Source: Pseudomonas sp. UMAB-08
GTDB lineage: Bacteria; Pseudomonadota; Gammaproteobacteria; Pseudomonadales; Pseudomonadaceae
Direction of reading: 5' to 3'
Length of the DNA stretch: 64,000 nucleotides
Assembly (NCBI RefSeq): GCF_900095225.1
Contig: NZ_LT607414.1
Span: 434,618 to 498,617 of the forward strand
Each line of letters begins with the position of its first letter. Within the stretch, counting starts at the first letter, position 1. Positions 41,909-50,552 of this stretch are shown here, piece after piece. The translations under genes were made by a program, and so were the position numbers. A model generated the notes under the pieces. That model was not told where the DNA came from. It ran no database searches and saw nothing but the letters and a program-made list of their open reading frames with translations.

Positions 41909-43285
41909 TCAGCACTCGATGGAACTGACCGCCAGCCCGCCACGAGAGGTCTCTTTATATTTGTCATGCATGTCGGCACCTGTATCGCGCATGGTGCGAA
42001 TGACCCGGTCCAGAGAGATGAAATGCGTGCCGTCACCGCGCAAGGCCATTTGTGCGGCATTGATCGCTTTCACCGCTGCGATTGCGTTGCGCTCGATGCA
42101 CGGCACCTGCACCAATCCGCCGACAGGGTCGCAGGTCAGCCCGAGGTTGTGTTCCAGGCCGATTTCCGCCGCGTTTTCCACTTGTTCGGGACTGGCTCCC
42201 AGGATTTCCGCCAGGCCGGCCGCGGCCATCGCACAGGCTGAACCGACCTCGCCCTGACAACCGACCTCCGCCCCCGAGATCGACGCATTGCGTTTACACA
42301 GAATGCCTACGGCAGCCGCGGCGAGAAAATAGTCCACCACGTCGCTGTCCTTGGCCTCGGGGCAGAACTTCATGTAGTACTGCAACACCGCCGGGATGAT
42401 CCCCGCAGCTCCGTTCGTGGGTGCGGTGACCATGCGCCCGCCGGCGGCATTCTCTTCGTTGACCGCCAGGGCGAACAGGTTCACCCATTCCATGGCGCTC
42501 AAGGTCGAACCGATGACATTCGGCTTGCCGATTTCCAGCAGACTGCGGTGTAGGCGCGCCGCACGGCGCTGCACATTCAATCCGCCAGGTAATACGCCTT
42601 CGTGCTTGAGCCCGCTGTCTACACAGGTGCGCATGGCTTGCCAGATCTGCGCCAGCCCCTGGCGGATGTCTTCTTCGCTACGCCATGCCCGCTCGTTCGC
42701 CAACATCAGTTGGGAAATGCGCAGCCCATGGGCGTTGCACTGGCTCAACAACTGTGCCGCTGTACTGAAGTCATAGGGCAGTTCGGTCAGATCTTTATCG
42801 AGTTGGCCACTCTCTGCCTGTTGCTGGTCGATGACAAAGCCACCCCCGATGGAGTAGTAGGTTTCGCACAACAGCAGATGATCCTCGGCAAACGCACTCA
42901 ACGTCATGGCGTTGGGATGGTAAGGCAGGTTCTCATCCAGTAGGCGCATGTCCCGCTGCCATACAAAAGGCACACGGTATTGACCGGCCAGCAGCAGGCA
43001 TTGCGTCTCACGCAGAGCCATCAGCCGTGGCTCGATCTGTAGCGGGTCGACCTTGTTTGGCCATTCCCCCATCAACCCCATGATCACCGCTTTATCCGTG
43101 CCATGACCAATACCGGTGGCCGACAGCGAACCATACAACCGCACCTCGATGCGCTGCACCCGCGCCAGCATTTCCCGCTCGCGCAAGGCTTCGACAAAAA
43201 GAGCTCCGGCACGCATCGGGCCGACGGTATGGGAACTGGAGGGGCCGACTCCAATTTTGAACAAGTCAAAAACACTGATAGCCAT
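41909..43285 (-). CDS. sdaA: L-serine dehydratase (single-chain, iron-sulfur)
   Basis: A 458-aa enzyme that deaminates L-serine to pyruvate. The N-terminal beta domain starts with VFDLFKIGVGPSSSHTVGPM. The C-terminal alpha domain has the Fe-S cysteines in LCKRNASISGAEVGCQGEVG, SACAMAA and LTCDPVGGLVQVPCIERNAI. In pseudomonads this gene often accompanies sarcosine/glycine breakdown: creatine to sarcosine to glycine to serine to pyruvate. Its position beside creatinase and a GlxA regulator fits that route. Sarcosine oxidase and glyA are not in the window. Confidence 0.95.
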   Translation of the reverse strand: MAISVFDLFKIGVGPSSSHTVGPMRAGALFVEALREREMLARVQRIEVRLYGSLSATGIGHGTDKAVIMGLMGEWPNKVDPLQIEPRLMALRETQCLLLAGQYRVPFVWQRDMRLLDENLPYHPNAMTLSAFAEDHLLLCETYYSIGGGFVIDQQQAESGQLDKDLTELPYDFSTAAQLLSQCNAHGLRISQLMLANERAWRSEEDIRQGLAQIWQAMRTCVDSGLKHEGVLPGGLNVQRRAARLHRSLLEIGKPNVIGSTLSAMEWVNLFALAVNEENAAGGRMVTAPTNGAAGIIPAVLQYYMKFCPEAKDSDVVDYFLAAAAVGILCKRNASISGAEVGCQGEVGSACAMAAAGLAEILGASPEQVENAAEIGLEHNLGLTCDPVGGLVQVPCIERNAIAAVKAINAAQMALRGDGTHFISLDRVIRTMRDTGADMHDKYKETSRGGLAVSSIEC

Positions 43286-43491
43286 TGTTGATCTCCGCGC
43301 ACCACTTTCAAGGTTATTAAGAACTAACCGAATTGTCTGCGTCAGGGATCATCCAGACGTGTCAGATATCGACTCCAAAGTGTTCACCACTACCACTTGC
43401 GAGCTGGATATCTACGCGCGCCGAGTTGCGGGCTGGGCGCAACAGACCGGACGCGGATCTGGTCATCACACTCAACTGCTCTTTAAATACA

Positions 43492-44424
43492 TCAGGCCCA
43501 ATGCCGTGGATCTTTCAAAACAGCCTCATGCTCCGCGAATAGCCTGGGCAACTCAGCCTTGAGAAAATCAACCCAGGTTCTGACTTTGGCATCGAGAAAG
43601 CGCCGTGATGGGTAGAGCGCATAGACAGTGCGCTCCCGTAGACGATAAGCCGCCAGCAGGCGCAGCAACTTGCCCTCACTCACCGGACGGGTAGCGGTAT
43701 AAAACGGCAGCAGACTGATGCCCATGCCAGCCTCAGAGGCTTTGACCATGGACTCGGCGACATTGCTCTGAAAGGTCTTGCCGGGGATGACACGATGCTC
43801 GCCCTGCTCGTCGTGAAATACCCATTCATCACTGTACAAAGGTTCGAGCATTCGCAGGCAGCGATGCTCATTCAGATCCAAAGGGTTGCCGGGTACGCCG
43901 TGGCGCTCCAGGTAATCCCTGGAGGCACAAGGCACGCTGTAGATCTGACCGATGGCCTGTGCGACAAATTGTGTATCGGCTAATTCCTGGGCAATCGAGA
44001 TGACCACATCGTAGCCTTCTTCCAGCGGGTCTGGATTGCGATGTGAAAGGGTCAGCTCGAAGAGCACGTCGGGGTAGAGCTCTCCATACCGAGCGATCAG
44101 CGGCGTGATCAGTACGCCCAGGCCGTTCATGCTGTGTACGCGGAGCCGACCACTGGGCTTGAGATGGGCGCCGCGGGCTTCAGCCGTGGCCTCTTTCATT
44201 TCCTCGAGAATCTGCCGGCCACGTAACAGAAAACGCTCCCCGGCTTCGGTCAATACCAGTCGCCGTGTGGTGCGTTGCAGAAGGCGGGCTTGCACATGCT
44301 GCTCCAGGTCCGCCACCAACCGCGAGACTTGCGCAGTCGATAAGTCGAGCGCCTGCGCTGCTGCGGTAAAACTGCCGCTGTCCACCACGCGGACGAACAC
44401 CCGCACGCTATTGAACAGGTCCAT
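43492..44424 (-). CDS. LysR-family transcriptional regulator (CrgA-like)
   Basis: A 310-aa regulator. The DNA-binding N-terminus is SGSFTAAAQALDLSTAQVSR (about 16-35), followed by the LLQRTTRRLVLTEAGERFL linker common to the CrgA/DsdC-like branch. The effector domain begins near 92 (GRLRVHSMNGLGV). It is divergent from a small DUF2790 gene, which might be its target. No other hint of function. Confidence 0.92.
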   Translation of the reverse strand: MDLFNSVRVFVRVVDSGSFTAAAQALDLSTAQVSRLVADLEQHVQARLLQRTTRRLVLTEAGERFLLRGRQILEEMKEATAEARGAHLKPSGRLRVHSMNGLGVLITPLIARYGELYPDVLFELTLSHRNPDPLEEGYDVVISIAQELADTQFVAQAIGQIYSVPCASRDYLERHGVPGNPLDLNEHRCLRMLEPLYSDEWVFHDEQGEHRVIPGKTFQSNVAESMVKASEAGMGISLLPFYTATRPVSEGKLLRLLAAYRLRERTVYALYPSRRFLDAKVRTWVDFLKAELPRLFAEHEAVLKDPRHWA

Positions 44425-44545
44425 AAGTCCTCCCGGCGCGCCGACTGTTGCGTTTCATGTAACGCTGCATCAAGCGAACACCTCTTTATCCATAGCAGGC
44501 GAGGAATAGACTTTAGGCATCAGGATCACCACGGAGAAAAGAAAA

Positions 44546-44791
44546 ATGAAAACGTTGATCGGTCTATTTCTGGCAGTAATCGCGACCTCGGCCATGGCGG
44601 CCGGCAACGAACAAATCCCGGCGACTCAGTACAACCCCGCGCAGCCGCCCGATATCGCCGAGGTGATATCGGTCACACCAACGGCAGGTGCCTGCGAAGT
44701 AGTGCCCGCGACCATGATTTATGTCGATCACCAAGGTGAAACCCATCGCCTGGTTTATAAGGTAATGGGCGGCTGCTCGGGCAACGTTTGA
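44546..44791 (+). CDS. DUF2790 small periplasmic protein
   Basis: An 81-aa protein with a signal peptide (LIGLFLAVIATSAMAAG) and the DUF2790 core: DIAEVISVTPTAGACEVVPA followed by TMIYVDHQGETHRL and Y.VMGGCS. The two conserved cysteines probably form a disulfide. The family is largely restricted to Pseudomonas and is usually present in several copies; its function is unknown, although some members respond to copper or other stress. The ATG follows a GGAGAAAAG-type ribosome site. Confidence 0.9.
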   Translation: MKTLIGLFLAVIATSAMAAGNEQIPATQYNPAQPPDIAEVISVTPTAGACEVVPATMIYVDHQGETHRLVYKVMGGCSGNV

Positions 44792-44982
44792 TGAAACCCG
44801 GGCAGCAGGCGCCCACTATCACCCCAGGCCAACACCACAGCGCCCACGCCTGCAACCATCAACAGCAAACCTGCCCAGACTTTACGTGCCCTATGAGCCT
44901 CCATGCCGATCACAGCGGCGTTCAGGTATGACAGAAGATCAGCCAGTTTTTCGATAACCTCATGTACGCCGATATTGCGCAT
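44755..44982 (-). CDS. Putative small single-helix membrane protein
   Basis: A 75-aa frame, convergent with and overlapping DUF2790 by 37 bases. One hydrophobic segment is clear (VWAGLLLMVAGVGAVVLAWG, about 35-54), preceded by a plausible amphipathic N-terminus (VIEKLADLLSYLNAAVIG). The ribosome site (GAGAGACGGA) is mediocre. I do not recognise a family. It could be a real small protein or chance. Confidence 0.4.
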   Translation of the reverse strand: MRNIGVHEVIEKLADLLSYLNAAVIGMEAHRARKVWAGLLLMVAGVGAVVLAWGDSGRLLPGFHQTLPEQPPITL

Positions 44983-45149
44983 GGCATCCGTCTCTCATTA
45001 TTTTTTAAGAACGGCAGACGATAAGTCCATCGTTTTTTTGAGGCCATGTGAGGCTATGGAGGAAAAACAAAATGCAATATCCGACCCGTGCAGATATCTA
45101 TCCGTTTTGTGCGGAGGTGGCGTCACGGGCCATGATCGGGGTGTTTTTT

Positions 45150-45197
45150 ATGAGTAAATACTCAGAGCAGTTCAAGCTAACAGCCGTCAACGCCTAA
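45150..45197 (+). pseudogene. Relic of an IS3-family transposase OrfA
   Basis: Fifteen codons read MSKYSEQFKLTAVNA, then a stop, followed in the same frame by LAG. This is the usual start of IS3-family OrfA proteins, which continue Y-L-x-G, so a change to TAA seems to have ended the frame. Nothing after it resembles the helix-turn-helix or DDE parts, and no terminal repeats were found. It marks an old insertion beside the efflux operon. Confidence 0.6.
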
Positions 45198-45367
45198 CTC
45201 GCAGGCGGTACCAGCTAGACGCGTGCTTGGCTGTCGCTTCCCAGGATTGCTCGAGACCATTCTTTCTCAGCACTAAGCCGGAGCTCCGGCAAATGCCCAA
45301 GCCACCGGCAAGCAGCCCCTCCGACCATCAGCTAACTACGTTGCCCCTGGAAAATGCTATTGTATAA

Positions 45368-45387
45368 ACACTGTCAGTTTCTATAGA
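45368..45387. promoter_or_regulatory. Candidate TetR operator before the regulator gene
   Basis: ACACTGTCAGTTTCTATAGA contains the inverted repeat ACTG-t-CAGT. It lies next to a TGTATAAAC sequence that could be the -10 region. It shares 14 of 20 bases with a site before the efflux operon, as expected for a repressor controlling both. Confidence 0.5.
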
Positions 45388-45431
45388 ATTCGCAAAGCAC
45401 TGAACAGCCGATTTCGAGCATCGCCAAGCCC

Positions 45432-46052
45432 ATGACCCAAAAGACCACCAAGTCCACGCCTGCCAAACCACGTAGCCGATCCTCGATTGGCGCGGTGCGC
45501 AGCCCGCAAAGCACCGAGGCCATCCTGGAAGCGGCCGCCGCTATTCTTGAAGAGCAAGGGTATCGGGCGTTCACCATGGATGCACTTGTCGAGCGCGCCG
45601 GGTCAAGCAAGCCGACCATCTATCGGTGGTGGCGCAGCAAAGGCGCTTTGTTGAGGGATGTTTACGAGCGCGCAGCGTTGACTTTCGTCACCTCCCCCGA
45701 CACCGGGAATCTGGAACAGGATTTGATTGAACATTTGCGCTCGCTTTGGAGTTGGTGGCGGTCTTCAAGCGCCGGCGAAACCCTTCGCAGTGTCTTCATT
45801 GAAATTCAGTTGGATTCAAAGGCCATTGCGGAATTCCGAGAAGAATTTCTACCGCGTCGCGAACGTACTTTGCGCAAGATATTCGCCAGAGCAGTGAGCA
45901 CAGGGGAAATTGTCGACGGTCCTGCGGTGGAGGTTGCCGTGTCTATGCTCACCGGCATGTCCTGGCTGCATCTGGTCACCGCAAACCTGGAGAATCTTGA
46001 CGACATCGACCATTCGGTGGCGTTGATCGTCAAAGGCTTGAGAGTTCGATAG
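45432..46052 (+). CDS. TetR-family transcriptional repressor
   Basis: A 206-aa regulator. The N-terminal helix-turn-helix is TMDALVERAGSSKPTIYRWW (about 48-67), after the typical ILEAAAAILEEQGYRAF helix. The C-terminal ligand domain (about 85-206) follows the TetR_C pattern. It lies upstream of and parallel to a three-gene efflux operon, which it most likely represses until an inducing toxicant binds. Confidence 0.92.
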   Translation: MTQKTTKSTPAKPRSRSSIGAVRSPQSTEAILEAAAAILEEQGYRAFTMDALVERAGSSKPTIYRWWRSKGALLRDVYERAALTFVTSPDTGNLEQDLIEHLRSLWSWWRSSSAGETLRSVFIEIQLDSKAIAEFREEFLPRRERTLRKIFARAVSTGEIVDGPAVEVAVSMLTGMSWLHLVTANLENLDDIDHSVALIVKGLRVR

Positions 46053-46089
46053 TCGGTTGGGTACCTGAATCTTTTTTTTGCCCCTAACG

Positions 46090-46109
46090 ACACTGATAGT
46101 TTTTATTAG
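46090..46109. promoter_or_regulatory. Candidate TetR operator before the efflux operon
   Basis: ACACTGATAGTTTTTATTAG, about 70 bases upstream of the outer-membrane factor gene, matches the site before the regulator gene at 14 of 20 bases, including ACACTG and AGTTT.TAT. Confidence 0.45.
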
Positions 46110-46178
46110 CTTCATCGCGCTTCCAACCGGTCACCTTTCGTTGCTGCACATCAGTCTTTAGGCCAGAGAATACCGTTC

Positions 46179-47687
46179 ATGAACAGTCGAAAAAATGAGG
46201 GGTTTACGGACGTGCGATCCAGACGCCCCTTTGCCGCCCAAGCGTCAGTCGCTGTCCTGCTGATCCTGCTTGCCGGTTGCTCTTTCAGCGACTTGAAGTC
46301 CCAGTCCAGAATGCTCTCACCCGGGGATGCCGGTGAAACCTTGGCCAATAGCGGCATCACGTTATCGCCTGCCGCTTGGCCAACCGAAACCTGGTGGACC
46401 AGCTTCAACGATGCGCAGCTCAACACATTGGTCGAAGAGGCGCTCGCGGATAGTCCGACACTGCGCTCCGCCGCCGCTCGTGTGCACCAGGCTGGCGCCC
46501 TGGAGGCCATCGAAAGTGCCTCGCTGTTGCCTCGAATTGACGCGACGGCAAGTACCACCCGCGAACGCTTCAGTGCTAACGGCACCACGCCCGCGCCCGT
46601 GAAAGGCACCTGGCAAAACGTCAACCAGGCGACACTAAATGTCGGGTACGAACTGGATTTCTGGGGTAAGAATCGCTCGGCAGTTGAAGCCGCCGTGGGG
46701 CGCCGACATGCGCTTGAGGTCGACAGCCGCGCAGCAGCGCTGATGCTATCGGCGTCCATCGTGCAAACCTACATCGCCTTGCAGGACACTTATGAGCAAC
46801 TGGACGTTGCTCAAGCGTTACTCGACCAGCAAGTGCACATCGAACAGCTGACGCAGCAGCGCTTTACCGCCGAATTGGGCACGCAGATCGACATAAAGCA
46901 AGCCCAAGCCTCGCTGCCCGCCAGCCGGGCCAATATTGCGGGCCTCAAAGAAGTGATTGAGCTTAACCAGAACAAGCTCGCCTCTTTGCTCGGCAAGGGG
47001 CCTGATCGTGGACGCTCGATTGCCCGCCCCCACATGCAGGCAACCAGCACCATCGCGCTACCCAGTAATATTCCTGCTGAGTTGGTCGGGCACCGTCCCG
47101 ACGTGGTCGCTCAACGCTGGCGCGTAGAGGCATCGGGGCATGAGATTGATGTGGCCAAAGCCCGGTTTTACCCAAACGTGAACCTCACGTCCTTTATTGG
47201 CCTGCAAAGCCTCGCGTTCGACACCTTCAACGACCACAGCAGTCGAATTCTAGGTTTTTCGCCGGCGATCAGCCTGCCCATCTTCGAGGGTGGGCGCTTG
47301 CGCGGCAATCTGGATGCTCAGGATGCGGCTTACGACCTCGCCGTTGAAAACTACAACCAGACCGTCATCGACGCGCTACGTGACATTGCGGATCAATTGT
47401 CTTCGCTGCGTTGGTTGAAAGAGCGCCTGGTACAACAGACTGAAGCGGTCAACACAGCCCAGGCCGCGGCCGATTTAGTCAACCTGCGCTATGGCTCGGG
47501 GCTGGCAACGTACCTGCAAGTGCTGGCCACCGAGAACGCGACACTGACCCAGAAAAGTCAATTGGTCACGCTGCAGTCCCGTGCGCTTTCTCTGCAAGCC
47601 AACTTGAGCCGGGCGCTGGGCGGCGGCTATCGCCCCGAGCTCTCCACCACCGCCCCTGCACTCCCAACCGTAGCTGATAAATCATGA
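46179..47687 (+). CDS. Outer-membrane factor of a tripartite efflux pump (NodT/OprM-like lipoprotein)
   Basis: A 502-aa TolC-family channel. The N-terminal signal ends in the lipobox LLAGC (about 29-33). Two repeated helical hairpin domains follow, with the family motif PADLVGHRPDV-like IPAELVGHRPDVVAQRWRVE near 305 and FEGGRLRGNL near 367. It spans the periplasm and outer membrane. Its last 4 bases overlap the HlyD gene (ATGA), so the operon is translationally coupled. Confidence 0.95.
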   Translation: MNSRKNEGFTDVRSRRPFAAQASVAVLLILLAGCSFSDLKSQSRMLSPGDAGETLANSGITLSPAAWPTETWWTSFNDAQLNTLVEEALADSPTLRSAAARVHQAGALEAIESASLLPRIDATASTTRERFSANGTTPAPVKGTWQNVNQATLNVGYELDFWGKNRSAVEAAVGRRHALEVDSRAAALMLSASIVQTYIALQDTYEQLDVAQALLDQQVHIEQLTQQRFTAELGTQIDIKQAQASLPASRANIAGLKEVIELNQNKLASLLGKGPDRGRSIARPHMQATSTIALPSNIPAELVGHRPDVVAQRWRVEASGHEIDVAKARFYPNVNLTSFIGLQSLAFDTFNDHSSRILGFSPAISLPIFEGGRLRGNLDAQDAAYDLAVENYNQTVIDALRDIADQLSSLRWLKERLVQQTEAVNTAQAAADLVNLRYGSGLATYLQVLATENATLTQKSQLVTLQSRALSLQANLSRALGGGYRPELSTTAPALPTVADKS

Positions 47688-48874
47688 CCACCCAAACACC
47701 CTCCCCCGTCCATCCCGCTCAACCCAAAGCGTCCTATCGTCCGCAGTTGTTGCTGATCCTCGGCATTGTGCTGTTAATGGCCACCTTGGGAATCTGGCAC
47801 CTGTTGGGACTTGGTACCGAATCTACCGACGATGCCTATGTGGACGGCAACATCGTTCAGGTGACCTCCCAAGTCAGCGGCACCGTGACGGTGATCAGCG
47901 GCGATAACACCGACCATATCGATGCCCATGCACCTCTGGTCACGCTCAACGCCGTTGATGCCGAGATCCAGTACCAACGCACCCAGTCCAACCTGGCCCG
48001 CGCCGTGCGTCAGGCGCGGACCCAGTATTACCAGGTGCAGCAACTGGAAGCGGAGGTCAGCCAACGACAGAACGACGTGCGCAAGGCCCAGGACGACGTC
48101 CGCAGGCGCAGTCAACTTGCCGCCAGCGGCGCTGTCTCCCGTGAAGAGATCAGCCATGCCGAGGAAGTCCTCAAAAACGCCCTCGCAGGCCTCGACGGCA
48201 CCCAGCATGCACTGGCCGTTCGCTTGGCTATGGTCGACAATACGACGCTGCGCACCCATCCCGACGTGCTGGTGGCTGCGGCCAATTTACGCGATGCCTT
48301 TATTTCCCTGCATCGCACGCAAATCTACTCGCCGGTTACCGGCCTGATCACCAAACGCAGCGTACAAGTAGGCCAGCGCATCAATCCGGGCGTAGCGCTG
48401 ATGTCGGTGGTTCCGCTTGATCAAGTGTGGGTGAACGCTAACTTCAAGGAGTCGCAGATCCAGGATTTGCGGATCGGCCAACCCGTGGTGCTGCGTGCCG
48501 ATGCCTACGGCCGCAAAGTGGTTTTTCACGGCACCATCGTGGGCCTGGATGCCGGTACCGGCAGTGCGTTTTCCTTGATGCCCGCCCAAAACGCCACGGG
48601 GAACTGGATCAAGGTGACCCAGCGCGTGCCAGTGCGAATCGCCCTGCAACCCGAGGAAATCGCCGCCAACCCGCTGCGCCTCGGACTCTCCATGCACGTG
48701 TCCGTAGATACCACCGACACCAGTGGCCAGGTGCTCAATAAAAAGACGCCCGCGCAACCGGCCTACAGCACCAACGTCTTTGAAAATGAGCTTAAGGACG
48801 CCAATGACGTCGTGGAGCAAGTGATCAGCGCCAACGATGACCGTGGCCAATATGCCAAGCATCTGAAACCTTGA
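47684..48874 (+). CDS. HlyD/EmrA-family membrane fusion protein
   Basis: A 396-aa adaptor: a cytoplasmic start, one transmembrane helix (LLLILGIVLLMATLGIWHLL, about 23-42), the first lipoyl half STDDAYVDGNIVQVTSQVSG, a coiled-coil hairpin (about 90-195), the second lipoyl half IYSPVTGLITKRSVQVGQRI and a beta-barrel region (VWVNANFKESQIQDLRIGQP). It links the inner-membrane pump encoded next to the outer-membrane factor encoded before. Confidence 0.95.
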   Translation: MTTQTPSPVHPAQPKASYRPQLLLILGIVLLMATLGIWHLLGLGTESTDDAYVDGNIVQVTSQVSGTVTVISGDNTDHIDAHAPLVTLNAVDAEIQYQRTQSNLARAVRQARTQYYQVQQLEAEVSQRQNDVRKAQDDVRRRSQLAASGAVSREEISHAEEVLKNALAGLDGTQHALAVRLAMVDNTTLRTHPDVLVAAANLRDAFISLHRTQIYSPVTGLITKRSVQVGQRINPGVALMSVVPLDQVWVNANFKESQIQDLRIGQPVVLRADAYGRKVVFHGTIVGLDAGTGSAFSLMPAQNATGNWIKVTQRVPVRIALQPEEIAANPLRLGLSMHVSVDTTDTSGQVLNKKTPAQPAYSTNVFENELKDANDVVEQVISANDDRGQYAKHLKP

Positions 48875-48885
48875 CGGGGTAGCTC

Positions 48886-50406
48886 ATGTACCGGAAAAAC
48901 GCCGCCTTGTTGATCACCGTAGGGCTGCTGTGCGCATTGGAGTATCTGCAGGCAGGCATGATCGCCTTTGCCTCCGCCCCCATCCGCGGTGAGATTGACG
49001 CCAGCCCTGAAGAATTCACCCTGATTGCAGCGCTCTATGCGTGTATCGCAGTGGTGGTTATCTCAAAACAGCGCTGGTTGGTGGAACGGCTCGGCTGGCG
49101 CAACTTCATGCTGGGCTCCATCAGCATTTACGTGTTGGGGGCTTTTGTGTGCGGCGTCAGCAGTGACCTCACCACCTTCACCGCCGGCCGCGTGGTCATG
49201 GCGCTGGGCGGCGCATCGTTCATGACCTCGGCGCGCCTGATGGTCAACCTGCTCCCGCCGGGTCCCGGGCGTTTCGTCGGGGTAAAAGTATTCGCCACGG
49301 GGCTGGCCAGCGGTACGGCAGCGGCGCCCTTTCTTTCATCACTGGTGGTGGTCGAGGACACGTGGCACGCGATCTTCTGGCTACTGATCGCCGGTGCGTC
49401 GGCGGCGGCCGTGCTCTGCACTCGCTTTTTACCCAACACACCGATTCATGAAGATGACCAGACGCCCTCCAGCCCGGCGAACATCCTGTTGTTATCCGTC
49501 AGTACTTTCTTCCTGCTGTATGTGCTCCAGCGCTCCTACTACGACTTTTACAATGAGACGTTCATCCTCCTCGCCTTCGCGCTGCTGGCCGCCCTGGGCG
49601 TGTATATCTTCTTCCACGCCGAACACGGTAAAGAGGCGCCCTTCCTTAAGGTCAAGGACTTGATGCAGTCTCGCTACATCCTCGGGGTGGCGTTGTTCTG
49701 CTTCACCTACATTGTGCTAGGCAGCAACAACTACATTTTGCCGTACTTCCTGCAAACGGCGCTGGGGTATTCCTGGGACACCATCGGTACGTTCCAGGCC
49801 TTCGGCTTGGCTGGTGCGCTGTTGACATGGATCGTCATGGCCATCGTCATTCCAAAGTACCCGGCTCCCAAGAAATTTTTCGTGGCCGGATTCGTTGCCC
49901 TGATCAGTTTTGGCATGCTGCTGTCATCCCTGACGCCCGACGCCAATATGTGGTCGAACATCTTGCCTGCGCTGGTGCTTAACGGGTGCTTCGTGATGCT
50001 GGTGCTCGCCACGGCGGCCATGCAGACATTTCGTGACGTGACACACCATGACACGCTGTTCGCCCATGCCTATCAGATCAAAAGTATGCTGGCGCAGATT
50101 GCCATGGCACTCGGCACCACCGTTGCCACCCTGTTTCTGCAATGGCGCACCACCCTGCAATACAACAACCTCAACGGGCATTTCAGCTCAGGCGATCCGC
50201 TCTATCTGGAACAGACTCAGATGCTGACTCAAGCACTCACCCCTGCCGTAGGCGCGGGCCCAGCCAGTCAGATTTCAGTGTCGACGCTTGCACAATCCTT
50301 GCACCAACAATCAACCCTGGTCGCAAGCATGGAATACTTTTGGGCTGTCATCGTAGTCGCCGCCATTGCACTGATCATTTCCATGCTGCAAAAGACCTTC
50401 AAGTAA
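48886..50406 (+). CDS. MFS multidrug transporter (EmrB/DHA2-type)
   Basis: A 506-aa inner-membrane protein with about 14 helices. It fits the DHA2 drug:proton antiporter family that works with HlyD adaptors: ASAPIRGEIDASPEEFTLIA in the first loop, RWLVERLGWRNFMLGSISIY at loop 2-3, and GRVVMALGGASFMTSARLMV for motif C/B regions. It pumps amphipathic toxicants, possibly aromatic intermediates from the neighbouring catabolic operons. It is third and last in the operon, 11 bases after the adaptor. Confidence 0.93.
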   Translation: MYRKNAALLITVGLLCALEYLQAGMIAFASAPIRGEIDASPEEFTLIAALYACIAVVVISKQRWLVERLGWRNFMLGSISIYVLGAFVCGVSSDLTTFTAGRVVMALGGASFMTSARLMVNLLPPGPGRFVGVKVFATGLASGTAAAPFLSSLVVVEDTWHAIFWLLIAGASAAAVLCTRFLPNTPIHEDDQTPSSPANILLLSVSTFFLLYVLQRSYYDFYNETFILLAFALLAALGVYIFFHAEHGKEAPFLKVKDLMQSRYILGVALFCFTYIVLGSNNYILPYFLQTALGYSWDTIGTFQAFGLAGALLTWIVMAIVIPKYPAPKKFFVAGFVALISFGMLLSSLTPDANMWSNILPALVLNGCFVMLVLATAAMQTFRDVTHHDTLFAHAYQIKSMLAQIAMALGTTVATLFLQWRTTLQYNNLNGHFSSGDPLYLEQTQMLTQALTPAVGAGPASQISVSTLAQSLHQQSTLVASMEYFWAVIVVAAIALIISMLQKTFK

Positions 50407-50552
50407 ATGAAGCTCCAGCGCTTGAGCGTGCATAAGCAAACCTAAAGAGCAATTGTTAGCTTGATCCAGTACCGCTTGGCGCAAGGGTGTCGTCGTCAAA
50501 AGCAAGGAGTGTCGGTAACCGGCTCCTCAGAGCCGATCACCGTGACCTGACG

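Larger units (their letters stand above)
44983..45431. other. Gene-poor stretch with transposase relic and regulator promoter
   Basis: Contains the IS3-type fragment and the TetR promoter/operator annotated separately. The rest has no recognisable feature. A CAGATATCTAT string at 45091-45101 resembles the core of the catabolic promoter elements but lacks their flanks. Confidence 0.5.

Noticed and set aside
43355-43376. TGTCAGATATCGAC upstream of L-serine dehydratase, similar to part of the creatinine operator
   Set aside because: It matches only the second half, with a one-base insertion; the TCCGACCTG half is missing.
45091-45101. CAGATATCTAT, resembling the core of promoter elements A and B
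   Set aside because: The 40 or more flanking bases that define A and B are absent, and no catabolic gene starts nearby. An 8-bp palindrome is expected about once in 64 kb by chance.
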